Positions 13,113 through 20,246 of a stretch of DNA of 20,246 bases are shown here, piece by piece. The notes below the pieces were generated by a model, which ran no database searches, was not told where the DNA came from, and saw nothing but the letters and a program-made list of their open reading frames with translations. Location: the IMG/VR virus record IMGVR_UViG_3300047553_000113, positions 1 to 20,246 of that record. One strand, given 5' to 3'. The position numbers and the translations under genes are program-made. The DNA is from a virus. Positions within the stretch are counted from its first letter, which is position 1, and each line of letters opens with the position of its first letter.

Positions 13113-13310
13113 ATGGCTAAATTTAAGTGTAATCAATCAGGTAACACAATCGAGTTCTTCCAAGAGCATGAGATCGCTGAAATGCGTAAACATGGAGGCT
13201 ACACTGAAGTACAAGAAGTTGTAGAAGCTACTGTAAAATCAACCAAAAAATCTAAGGTAACAGCAGATGAAACCAGTATCAGTGGGGACGATTCTAACAG
13301 CGGCAACTAA
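13113..13310 (+). CDS. Small hypothetical protein (65 residues) after capsid
   Basis: Starts with MAKFKCNQSGNTIEFFQEHE and ends with a low-complexity serine/aspartate tail. Proteins with this start (a short ribbon-like strand pair, then a helix) follow the capsid gene in many aquatic podoviruses. AGAAAGG lies before ATG. Its last 44 bases overlap the next gene in another frame. Function unknown. Confidence 0.8.
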   Translation: MAKFKCNQSGNTIEFFQEHEIAEMRKHGGYTEVQEVVEATVKSTKKSKVTADETSISGDDSNSGN

Positions 13311-13599
13311 GACTACGGTCTACACAGTTCCTACTGGTTACTATGCTAAGTGGAACTTGTGTTATGTTGTTAACACCACAGGCAACAATAAAGCTATTGA
13401 TGCTATCTGGTATGACGCTAGTACAGCTACTGAGATTCATGTCTTAGACCAATACGTGCTAAGCCCAACACAGTTTATTAAGTTTGATGGCGGTGCTTTT
13501 GTGGTGCTTGAAGAGGGTGATCAGGTACGATTAGAGTCAGAAGCTGGCTCAACAATGAACAGTATTAATACGTTTGAGCTATATAGAAAAGGCGAATAA
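13267..13599 (+). CDS. Small virion-associated beta protein (110 residues)
   Basis: Strand-rich protein (TKTTVYTVPTGYYAKWNLCYVVN ends a sandwich-like start; later FIKFDGGAFVVLEEGDQV). Such proteins in tail gene clusters are usually decoration or baseplate/tail fittings. The ATG lies inside the 65-residue gene, a 44-base out-of-frame overlap, with AAGG ten bases upstream. No shorter start gives a better signal. Role inferred from fold style and position. Confidence 0.8.
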   Translation: MKPVSVGTILTAATKTTVYTVPTGYYAKWNLCYVVNTTGNNKAIDAIWYDASTATEIHVLDQYVLSPTQFIKFDGGAFVVLEEGDQVRLESEAGSTMNSINTFELYRKGE

Positions 13600-13604
13600 T
13601 TATC

Positions 13605-15392
13605 ATGGCAGTCTCTACTCAGGATATTGTTAACTTCCTACAAGCTAATCCCGGTATGAGTGATGCCGATATTGCTAAAGCTATGGAACAGTATGGTGTT
13701 ACTCCTACTCAGATGGCTAAAGCTACTGGACTTTCTGAGGGTGAAGTTGTTTCTCGTGTTGCTGCTACAGTTCCACAAGGTCAATCAATCCAACTAGGCG
13801 ACACTTGGGTAACTCCACAGTATCAGATTATAGGTTCTGGTGAAGACCAGCAAATTGGTGTTATTGAAGCTGTTTACACAACCAAAGTTGGAGACAACGG
13901 TGCAGCAGGTACTAAGTTTCAAGAATACACACCAACAGGTCAGTTTTTAGGCACGGGCACTAACCAAGAGGTTGGTTCTTTCTTTGGTGGTTTAGGCGAA
14001 ATGCTAAATGACCCTTTTATCCAAGCTGCTTTGTTAACAGGAGGTGCTGGAGGGGCTTTAGGAGGTGCTCTAGGTCTTACAGGTTCTACTGCACAAGCAG
14101 TTGGTACAGGTTTACTTAAAGGTGGTAGTGCTTTAGCTGGTGGTGCTGATATTGAAGATGCTTTAAAGGCTGGCCTCCTTAGTGGTGGTTTGGTTTATGG
14201 TGCAGGTGCTCTTGATAATTATCTAGCTACAGGTTCTACTGCTGATGTAGGTATCACAGATAGACAACTAGCTATTGCAGATGCTAAGCAGTTAGCTAAT
14301 CAAGGTTTGTCTCAGAGTCAGATTGCTGATATATTAGGTTCTAGTGGCTATAACGAAGTCATGGTAGATAGTGCTATTAGAGCCGCTACCAAAGGACTTA
14401 CACCCACTACAATCCCAACTTCAACAGCTACAGATGTTGTTAACGTAACAGGCACAGCTGCTCCGGCTATTAACACAGGTGGCCTGTTAAGCAGCTTAGT
14501 AACAACTCCTACTGCATTGTCAACACCAGCAGTTACAGATGCAGGTACAGTTAAGGTTACAGGTACATCTACACCTCAGCAGGTTGATCAAGCTGTATTG
14601 AACTTGGTTAACAGTCAGCTAGCTTCTAATGTGTCTACACCAACTAACTTAGCTAATGTACAAGTTACAGGCACGGCTGATAAAGGTATGATGTCTAATG
14701 CTGATACTACATCAGCTATTCTAAATACTCTTACAGGTTTACCTACAACACCAGCTACTACTACAACCACAAATAACTTAGCTAACGTTGAAGTTACAGG
14801 ACAAAAGCCAGCTACAACACAGGAACTTGCGAGTGCTATTACATCTGCAATTCCTTCTGTAACACCTACACAAGCTGCTGCAATTGCTGAACAAGTTATT
14901 ACAAGCGGTAAGCCTGTTACAAACCAAGAAGTTATCAGTGCTATCACAGCTGCTTTACCAACTGTAACAACTCCTACAACAGCTACAACACAGCCTGTAG
15001 TACCTGAGCAGACAATCACAGCTCAGAAGCCTACAACTATTAATGATGTTGTAACAGCTGCTGCTATACCTTTGATTCAACCTTCAACTCCTTTAGAAGT
15101 TACTCCAGTTACCTCTAATAAGACTAATGAGCTAGGTTTAACTGATGCTCAGATGCTTAACTTACTCAAAGGTGGTATTGGTTTGTTAGGTGGTTTAGGA
15201 GGTGCTGCAGCGTTGACTAACACAGGTGGTACAGGTGTAAACACTGCAGGATTACCTACACAGACGCCTCCAATGTACACAGGTGATTACTTTACCAAGG
15301 TACAACAGAACTATAACCAACTTCTTCCAGCAGTTCCTCGTGATGTCGCATCGCCATTACGTGACTGGTATCTTTCACAATACGGAGCTTAA
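13605..15392 (+). CDS. Large repeat-rich virion protein (595 residues)
   Basis: An alanine/threonine/glycine-rich protein. Residues 8-46 (NPGMSDADIAKAMEQYGVTP) and 224-258 (ANQGLSQSQIADILGSSGYN) look like two copies of a small helical module. Between them lie glycine-rich hydrophobic stretches (141-205), and another follows near 521-537 (LLKGGIGLLGGLGGAAAL). These could insert into a membrane. The region 275-475 carries four V-T-G repeats at 281, 318, 354 and 397, spaced about 36-43 residues. The C-terminus (TKVQQNYNQLLPAVPRDVAS) is compact. It could be an internal ejection protein or a tail structural protein; the sequence does not decide. It starts six bases after the previous gene. Confidence 0.8.
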   Translation: MAVSTQDIVNFLQANPGMSDADIAKAMEQYGVTPTQMAKATGLSEGEVVSRVAATVPQGQSIQLGDTWVTPQYQIIGSGEDQQIGVIEAVYTTKVGDNGAAGTKFQEYTPTGQFLGTGTNQEVGSFFGGLGEMLNDPFIQAALLTGGAGGALGGALGLTGSTAQAVGTGLLKGGSALAGGADIEDALKAGLLSGGLVYGAGALDNYLATGSTADVGITDRQLAIADAKQLANQGLSQSQIADILGSSGYNEVMVDSAIRAATKGLTPTTIPTSTATDVVNVTGTAAPAINTGGLLSSLVTTPTALSTPAVTDAGTVKVTGTSTPQQVDQAVLNLVNSQLASNVSTPTNLANVQVTGTADKGMMSNADTTSAILNTLTGLPTTPATTTTTNNLANVEVTGQKPATTQELASAITSAIPSVTPTQAAAIAEQVITSGKPVTNQEVISAITAALPTVTTPTTATTQPVVPEQTITAQKPTTINDVVTAAAIPLIQPSTPLEVTPVTSNKTNELGLTDAQMLNLLKGGIGLLGGLGGAAALTNTGGTGVNTAGLPTQTPPMYTGDYFTKVQQNYNQLLPAVPRDVASPLRDWYLSQYGA

Positions 15393-17063
15393 ATGACTAC
15401 GATCATTACAAAGAATAGCAGTACATCATCTGCTACGCCAGCCTCAGGGGATCTAACTAAGGGTGAGTTAGCCATTAACGTCACCGATAAGAAGCTGTAC
15501 ACCAAAGACAACTCAGGTACAGTTGTGAGGGTTGTAGGCTCTCTAGGTAATCAAGAAGCTTCAGCAGCTGCCATTACAGGTGGTACAGCAGCTGGAGTTG
15601 CTATCACTGGTGGTACTATTAACAATACTCCCATTGGTGGTTCAACTGCTGCAGCTGTTACAGGTACTGTAGTTACAGCTACAACTAACTTTGCAGGTGC
15701 TCTGACAGGTGCTGTGACTGGTAACGTAACTGGTAACTTGACAGGTAATGTCACAGGTAACGTTACAGGCAACGTCACAGGTAATGTAACAGCCTCTACA
15801 GGTACATCTACGTTTAACAATGTAACCATTAACGGTACGTTGGACATGGATGCAGCCTCAGCAGCTACCATTACTAACTTGCCTAATCCAACTAACTCAG
15901 GCGATGCAGCTAACAAAGCTTATGTAGATGCACAAGTTGCAGCTGTGGTTGACGGTGCTCCAGCAGCTTTGGATACCTTGAATGAACTTGCAGCAGCCCT
16001 GAATGATGATGCTTCATTCTCTACCACTGTAACTAACTCAATTGCAGCTAAGCTTCCTTTGTCTGGCGGTACAATGTCAGGTAATATTGCAATGGGTACT
16101 AACAAGGTCACAGGCCTTGGTACTCCATCAGCAAGCACAGATGCTGCCACTAAAGGTTATGTAGATACTGTCGGTGATGCTAAGTTAGCCTTGGCAGGTG
16201 GAACTATGACAGGTAACATTGTCATGGGTTCTAACAAGGTTACAAGTACAGCTACTCCAAGTGCCGATGCTGACTTGACAACTAAAGTGTATGTTGACTC
16301 TATCCTCGGTAGTGCTACTTCAGCAGCTACATCAGCTTCAGCAGCTGCAACATCAGCGACCAATGCAAGTAACTCAGCCTCAGCAGCTTCTACAAGTGCA
16401 TCTAATGCCTCAGCAAGTGCCTCAGCAGCTGCAGCATCCTATGATAGCTTCGATGATCGCTACTTAGGCTCTAAAACATCAGCTCCATCAGTTGACAATG
16501 ACGGTAACTCACTGTTGACAGGTGCTCTGTACTGGAACTCTACATCATCTAATCTGTGGGTGTGGAACGGTAGTGCATGGACTCAAGCTACTTTAACAGC
16601 AGGTTCCTTTGCAACATTGACAGGTACTGAGACTCTTACCAACAAGACTATCACTTTTACAGATAATACTCTGACAGGTGTAGCGAGTACTTCAACATCA
16701 CAGACTCTGACCAACAAGACCATTGAAGCAGGTACATTCACTAACGGCTACACAGAAGAAACTGTAACTGCTAACACTTCTACAGCTTATACAGTTGACT
16801 TGGCTAATGGTTCGGTACAGATTCTGACATTGACTGGTAACTGTACATTTACATTCCCAACTGCAACAGCAGGTAAGGGTTTTACAATGCTTTTAAAGCA
16901 AGATGGCACAGGTTCACGCACAGTTACATGGCCTAGTTCAGTTAAATGGCCTGCAAGCACAGCACCTACGATTACATCTACTGCCTCTAAAGGCGATAAA
17001 TTTGTCTTTGTAGGTGATGGCACTTATTGGTGGGCGAGTTCAGCGGGCCAAAATTATCTATGA
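15393..17063 (+). CDS. Tail fibre protein (556 residues)
   Basis: The start follows the upstream stop with no gap, with GGAG seven bases before. It opens with KGELAINVTDKKLY, a common phage fibre start. Residues 109-132 are six TGNV/TGNL units. Three fibre repeats follow with YVD signatures (ANKAYVDAQ, ATKGYVDTV, TTKVYVDSI) and LSGGTMSGNI / LAGGTMTGNI units. Next comes an alanine/serine coil, then a GALYWNSTSSNLWVWNGSAW module and TLTNKTI repeats, and a beta-rich C-terminus (GKGFTMLLKQDGTGSRTVTW). It should form a trimeric fibre for host recognition. The stop overlaps the GIY-YIG gene start (ATGA). Confidence 0.9.
   Translation: MTTIITKNSSTSSATPASGDLTKGELAINVTDKKLYTKDNSGTVVRVVGSLGNQEASAAAITGGTAAGVAITGGTINNTPIGGSTAAAVTGTVVTATTNFAGALTGAVTGNVTGNLTGNVTGNVTGNVTGNVTASTGTSTFNNVTINGTLDMDAASAATITNLPNPTNSGDAANKAYVDAQVAAVVDGAPAALDTLNELAAALNDDASFSTTVTNSIAAKLPLSGGTMSGNIAMGTNKVTGLGTPSASTDAATKGYVDTVGDAKLALAGGTMTGNIVMGSNKVTSTATPSADADLTTKVYVDSILGSATSAATSASAAATSATNASNSASAASTSASNASASASAAAASYDSFDDRYLGSKTSAPSVDNDGNSLLTGALYWNSTSSNLWVWNGSAWTQATLTAGSFATLTGTETLTNKTITFTDNTLTGVASTSTSQTLTNKTIEAGTFTNGYTEETVTANTSTAYTVDLANGSVQILTLTGNCTFTFPTATAGKGFTMLLKQDGTGSRTVTWPSSVKWPASTAPTITSTASKGDKFVFVGDGTYWWASSAGQNYL
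15717..15788 (+). repeat. Six tandem 12-bp units coding for TGNV
   Basis: Imperfect 12-base units of the form ACNGGYAAYGTN, in frame in the fibre gene, each giving Thr-Gly-Asn-Val (one Leu). Copy number can change by slippage without frameshift and would alter fibre length. Confidence 0.85.
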
Positions 17064-17614
17064 CGCAAGCATATCTTTATCGTTGGACTGAGTTATCTAC
17101 TGGCAAGTGGTATGTTGGAAGCCGTACAGCTAAAAACTGCCATCCAGATGACGGATATATTTGTTCATCAAAGTATGTAAAACCATTGATTAAAAATAAT
17201 CCAACTGATTGGACTAGAGAAATTTTAGTTATTTCAGACAAGAAATATATTAGGGATTTAGAAGTTAAATACTTAAAATCACTACAAGCTGTAAAAGACA
17301 AGCAAAGTTATAACAAGCATTATGGTGGAGCTACTTTTGCAAACTCTGGTGAGTTTTTATCAGACGAGACTAAAAATAAAATTAGTGCTTCTTTGACTGG
17401 TAGCAAACATCCTCTTTATGGAAAGCCTTGCTCTGAAGAACGAAGACAAGCAATCATTAAAGGAACATTGGGCGTGAAGAAAACAACAACAGAAAAGATG
17501 CGTAAACCTAAGCGTAAAGAGCAATGTCCGCATTGTGGAATCTTTGCTTCTGGTGGAAATCTAGCTAAGTGGCATCTTGATAAATGCAAGGAGTATGACA
17601 ATGTTCTCGTCTAA
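17060..17614 (+). CDS. GIY-YIG homing endonuclease 1
   Basis: A 184-residue protein. An ORF is open from 17027, but ATG at 17060 is chosen because it overlaps the fibre stop by four bases and puts the motif at the very N-terminus. The GIY-YIG core is degenerate: AYLYRW (4-9) and WYVGSR (17-22), with R22, E68 in RDLEVKYL and N85 in SYNKHYGG. A NUMOD3-like DNA-binding segment (SDETKNKISASLTG, about 102-115, and HPLYGKPCSEERR) follows, then a zinc finger with C156, C159, H172, C176. It should cut phage DNA at a target near the neighbouring genes and spread by repair. Its terminal codons carry the Shine-Dalgarno of the next gene. Confidence 0.9.
   Translation: MTQAYLYRWTELSTGKWYVGSRTAKNCHPDDGYICSSKYVKPLIKNNPTDWTREILVISDKKYIRDLEVKYLKSLQAVKDKQSYNKHYGGATFANSGEFLSDETKNKISASLTGSKHPLYGKPCSEERRQAIIKGTLGVKKTTTEKMRKPKRKEQCPHCGIFASGGNLAKWHLDKCKEYDNVLV
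17588..17593 (+). promoter_or_regulatory. Shine-Dalgarno of the 640-residue tail gene, inside endonuclease 1
   Basis: AAGGAG, seven bases before ATG at 17601, made by the Cys-Lys-Glu codons that end the endonuclease zinc finger. It decides the start: the ATG at 17577 has no site and the one at 17595 is one base too close. Confidence 0.75.
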
Positions 17615-19523
17615 TAATTCGCAAGTATCGAATGATGTGAAGTATATTGAGGATGTATGCTCTGTTTATTTGCGAACAGGTACTGGCTCAAGCCAAACAG
17701 TAACAACAGGCATCAAAGAAAATACAGGTGCTTTAGTAATTTCTAAATCACGCTCTGCTGCAACAGATTGGGCTTGGTATGATACGTTCCGTGGCGCTAC
17801 TTATGATTTAGTCTCCAATTCAACAGCAGCTCAAACAACACAATCGCAAGGTTTAACATCTTTCAATACTGATGGGCATACATGGGGTACGTTAGCCAAA
17901 GTAAACACTAGCGGAGCTACTTACGTTGATACTGTATTAAAACCAACACCAAAGTTCTTTGATATTGTGACTTGGACTGGGGATGATGCGGCAAACAGAC
18001 AAATAAGTCATTCGCTTGGCTCTGTTCCGGGGTGCATTATTGTTAAGCGCACAGACGCGTCTGCAACTTGGCGAGTGTGGCATCAAAACATGGTGTCAAA
18101 TTCAGCAAACTTATATCTCAATCAATTAAATCTAAACACTACTGACGCAGTTAATTCTACTTATGGTGAAGTTTGGGGAACATCAAATAACGTAACTAGC
18201 ACAACCTTCCAAATAGGAAGTCTTGGGGCAGTTAATGCCTCTGGTGGTACTTATGTCGCCTACCTATTCGCCCACAACGCAGGAGGCTTTGGTCTGACTG
18301 GTACAGACAATGTGATTTCGTGTGGGTCATTTACGGGTACTGGCGCATTGCAATCAATCAATCTTGGTTATGAGCCACAATTTGTTCTGTTTAAGAAAAC
18401 TTCGTCATCTGACAATTGGCGCATTCTTGACAATATGCGTGGTTGGTCTATCACCAATCAAGAATTTCTATTTCCAAATCTTTCTGATGCTGAAGCAGGT
18501 TCAGCGTCATGGGGTAGTCCAACTGCAACAGGAATGAATATTTTAGGTTCATCTGGTGCGGATTACATCTACATAGCAATTCGTAGAGGCCCGATGAAAG
18601 TGCCTACGGATGCAACTAGTGTGTTTAAGCCGTTGGCTGAAACCGGCACTGGTTCTGCAAGGACTGTGAACGCAGGGTTTCCAGTAGATTCATTTTTTAT
18701 CAAAGATTGGACTGGACTTTCCGGTCCAACAGCGGGTGGAAATGTATTTTATGACCGCTTGCGTGGCAACTCTAATGTGCTTCAAACGCAAAGTACGTCA
18801 GCAGAGGCTGTGGATGCAACGTACACCGCGTTGTTTAACTCGGCGCAAAATGGGGTCGTTGTAGGAAGCGCATGGAGTTCATACGGCTACCGCGAATATT
18901 GCTTCAGACGTGCCCCTAGCTTCTTTGATGAGGTTTGCTATACAGCCTCATTCCCTGCGCCAGATTATCGTGCAGTAGCAAACCATAATCTGACTGTTAC
19001 GCCAGAACTAATCATAATTAAGGCAAGAAACCTTACGGATGATTGGTATGTGTATCACTCTGCCTTGGGCGTAAATAAATACATACGATTAAATTCCACA
19101 GCAGCGGAAGTATCAAGTTCAAATGTGTTTGCGGTTAGTAGCACAACATTTTCAACAAACAATGTTCCTGTTGCCTCTACTTACACCTATGTCGCCTACC
19201 TATTTGCCACTTGTGCAGGTGTTTCCAAAGTAGGAACATACACAGGAACAGGCACAACACTTCAAGTTAACTGTGGTTTCACAGCAGGGGCGAGATTCGT
19301 CCTCATAAAGAAAACAAGCGGTACAGGTTCGTGGTATGTCTGGGATAGTGCTAGGGGTATCGTGTCAGGAAATGACCCTTACCTTTTATTAAACTCTACT
19401 GCGGCTGAAGTAACCAATACAGATTACATTGATACTTACTCAGCAGGTTTTGAAATTAGTTCAACGGCCCCCTCAGAAATCAACGAAAATGGCGGTTCGT
19501 TCATCTTTTTTGCTGTGGCATAG
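17601..19523 (+). CDS. Tail protein of six ~100-residue beta repeats (DUF7483-like)
   Basis: A 640-residue protein, start chosen at ATG 17601 from the Shine-Dalgarno, overlapping the endonuclease gene by 14 bases. The sequence falls into about six units (roughly residues 20-115, 119-227, 238-332, 341-437, 441-538, 542-640). Each has a glycine/threonine-rich strand pair (YTGTGTTLQVNCGF), a strand ending in a lysine (FVLIKKT), an aromatic segment such as WRVWHQNM or WYVWDSARG, and an end such as YVAYLFA. This is the pattern of the phage tail domain I know as DUF7483. It probably forms a fibre, tail spike part or adhesin for host surface binding. Confidence 0.82.
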   Translation: MFSSNNSQVSNDVKYIEDVCSVYLRTGTGSSQTVTTGIKENTGALVISKSRSAATDWAWYDTFRGATYDLVSNSTAAQTTQSQGLTSFNTDGHTWGTLAKVNTSGATYVDTVLKPTPKFFDIVTWTGDDAANRQISHSLGSVPGCIIVKRTDASATWRVWHQNMVSNSANLYLNQLNLNTTDAVNSTYGEVWGTSNNVTSTTFQIGSLGAVNASGGTYVAYLFAHNAGGFGLTGTDNVISCGSFTGTGALQSINLGYEPQFVLFKKTSSSDNWRILDNMRGWSITNQEFLFPNLSDAEAGSASWGSPTATGMNILGSSGADYIYIAIRRGPMKVPTDATSVFKPLAETGTGSARTVNAGFPVDSFFIKDWTGLSGPTAGGNVFYDRLRGNSNVLQTQSTSAEAVDATYTALFNSAQNGVVVGSAWSSYGYREYCFRRAPSFFDEVCYTASFPAPDYRAVANHNLTVTPELIIIKARNLTDDWYVYHSALGVNKYIRLNSTAAEVSSSNVFAVSSTTFSTNNVPVASTYTYVAYLFATCAGVSKVGTYTGTGTTLQVNCGFTAGARFVLIKKTSGTGSWYVWDSARGIVSGNDPYLLLNSTAAEVTNTDYIDTYSAGFEISSTAPSEINENGGSFIFFAVA

Positions 19524-19525
19524 AC

Positions 19526-20185
19526 ATGAAAAGCGGAATCTATCACATTAAAAATACTGTCAGTAATGGCATATATTTCGGTCGCTCTGTTGATGTAGCG
19601 GATAGGTTGAGCCATCACAAGCATCAATTAAAACGTGGTGTTCACGTTAACAAGCGTTTGCAACATTCATGGAATAAACATGGTGAGCAATCATTTGAGT
19701 TCAAAATGATTTGGGAAGAAACTCCAGATAAGTTAGAAGAATTAGAAGGCTTTATTCTTGAGACTGTTTGGGGTAATGAAAGGCTGTTTAATCACCATAA
19801 ATTATCTGCGGGTGGTTTTCTTCCTAACAACAAATTAGGCTGTTTTCCAAGGTCAGAAGAAACTAAAAAGAAATTAAGTGTTGCATTTAAAGGCCGTGAG
19901 TTTTCTGAGCAACATAAACAAAAAATTGCTATTGGGAAGACTGGTTTAAAAGCCAGTGATGAAACTAAAAAGAAAATGTCAGATAAAAAGTCTGGCAAAC
20001 CAAGGCCACAATCATGGCATGACAAGATGGCTGAATATAGGGAAAATAATCCAAACCCTATGCAAGGCAAGATTAGCCCTATGAGAGGAAAAAAATTCCC
20101 TACTATTGCTTGTGAGCATTGCGGTAAGGAAGCCTCAAAAGGAAATTACTTACGCTGGCATGGAAACAATTGTAGGAGCAAATAA
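19526..20185 (+). CDS. GIY-YIG homing endonuclease 2
   Basis: A 219-residue protein starting two bases after the tail gene stop. There is no clear Shine-Dalgarno, so translation is probably coupled. The core is complete: SGIYHI (3-8), IYFGRS (16-21), R27, H31, E74 (ELEGFIL) and N89 (LFNHHK). Two NUMOD3-type segments lie at about 110-124 and 144-158 (SDETKKKMSDKKSG). The zinc finger C196, C199, H212, C216 has the same layout as endonuclease 1 (CxxCG, GN, WH, C), so the two share their C-terminal part although their catalytic cores differ. The stop overlaps the next start by one base (TAATG). Confidence 0.93.
   Translation: MKSGIYHIKNTVSNGIYFGRSVDVADRLSHHKHQLKRGVHVNKRLQHSWNKHGEQSFEFKMIWEETPDKLEELEGFILETVWGNERLFNHHKLSAGGFLPNNKLGCFPRSEETKKKLSVAFKGREFSEQHKQKIAIGKTGLKASDETKKKMSDKKSGKPRPQSWHDKMAEYRENNPNPMQGKISPMRGKKFPTIACEHCGKEASKGNYLRWHGNNCRSK
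20174..20178 (+). promoter_or_regulatory. Shine-Dalgarno of the last gene, inside endonuclease 2
   Basis: AGGAG, six bases before ATG at 20185, made by the Cys-Arg-Ser codons after the zinc finger. It plays the same part as the site at 17588. Confidence 0.75.
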
Positions 20186-20246
20186 TGCAAATCAGAATCA
20201 GAGAAACAGGACAAGTAATGTACGAAGGTGAATTTCGTGCATTATT
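20185..20246 (+). CDS. Partial CDS, N-terminus of a phage structural gene
   Basis: The first 20 codons read MQIRIRETGQVMYEGEFRAL and run off the right edge. The start is well placed (AGGAG six bases upstream; TAATG overlap). I recall this N-terminus (RxTGQVMYEGEFR) from short proteins near tail genes of aquatic podoviruses, but function is not known to me. Confidence 0.8.
   Translation, partial: MQIRIRETGQVMYEGEFRAL

Noticed and set aside
14615-15019. 134-codon open frame on the minus strand inside the 595-residue virion gene
   Set aside because: Valine/alanine-rich mirror of a repeat-rich threonine/alanine gene; no ribosome site, and the plus-strand frame is clearly coding.
15551-16363. 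Minus-strand open frames within the tail fibre gene
   Set aside because: They follow the tandem repeat of the fibre gene and read as low-complexity VTLPVTLPV-type sequence; shadows of the real frame.
17027-17059. Upstream start for GIY-YIG gene 1 at 17027
   Set aside because: It would overlap the fibre gene by 37 bases with no ribosome site, while ATG 17060 gives an ATGA joint and puts the nuclease core at the N-terminus.

Overview
This window is a stretch of a lytic tailed-phage genome. The evidence is a T7 gp4-like primase-helicase, small and large terminase subunits, a portal, a scaffold-like protein, an HK97-type major capsid protein and tail fibre genes, all tightly packed. No integrase, repressor, tRNA or bacterial housekeeping gene is visible. 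The primase-helicase, the roughly 40% GC look and the gene order portal - scaffold - capsid suggest a podovirus-like phage of aquatic bacterioplankton. No RNA polymerase, DNA polymerase or tail tube gene lies in the window, so family and host cannot be fixed. The style of the alanine/threonine/glycine-rich 595-residue virion protein recalls proteins from phages of freshwater Burkholderiales, but that is only an impression.

Layout. Bases 1-5124 are one leftward block of early or replication genes. It starts with a 31-residue membrane peptide and a Gp88-like cysteine protein. Nine small proteins (48-104 residues) of unknown function follow, most joined by ATGA start/stop overlaps. A 194-base intergenic region with a candidate promoter comes next. 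Then come further small proteins, the primase-helicase and a 21-residue membrane peptide, and a gene runs off the left edge. Several of these genes have fewer than 55 codons and are supported mainly by exact 4-base overlaps with both neighbours.

Bases 5125-6029 are the only long stretch without an obvious large gene. It separates the two divergent transcription blocks. It carries three different sets of short repeats (two spaced 21-23 bases), palindromes, a perfect-TATAAT promoter, a possible 53-residue zinc-ribbon ORF and an intergenic element that is repeated near 2.3 kb. It is the best candidate for an origin and control region.

Bases 6030-20246 are the rightward late block: TerS, TerL, a small conserved protein, portal, two small proteins, scaffold, capsid, a strong Rho-independent terminator, two small virion-associated proteins, a repeat-rich virion protein, a tail fibre, and a tail protein made of six repeats. 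Three free-standing homing-type endonuclease genes sit in this block. One is an HNH-like gene on the opposite strand with its own sigma70 promoter. The other two are GIY-YIG genes slotted exactly between tail genes, and their last zinc-finger codons also form the ribosome binding site of the next tail gene.

All calls are from reading the sequence. No database search was run.
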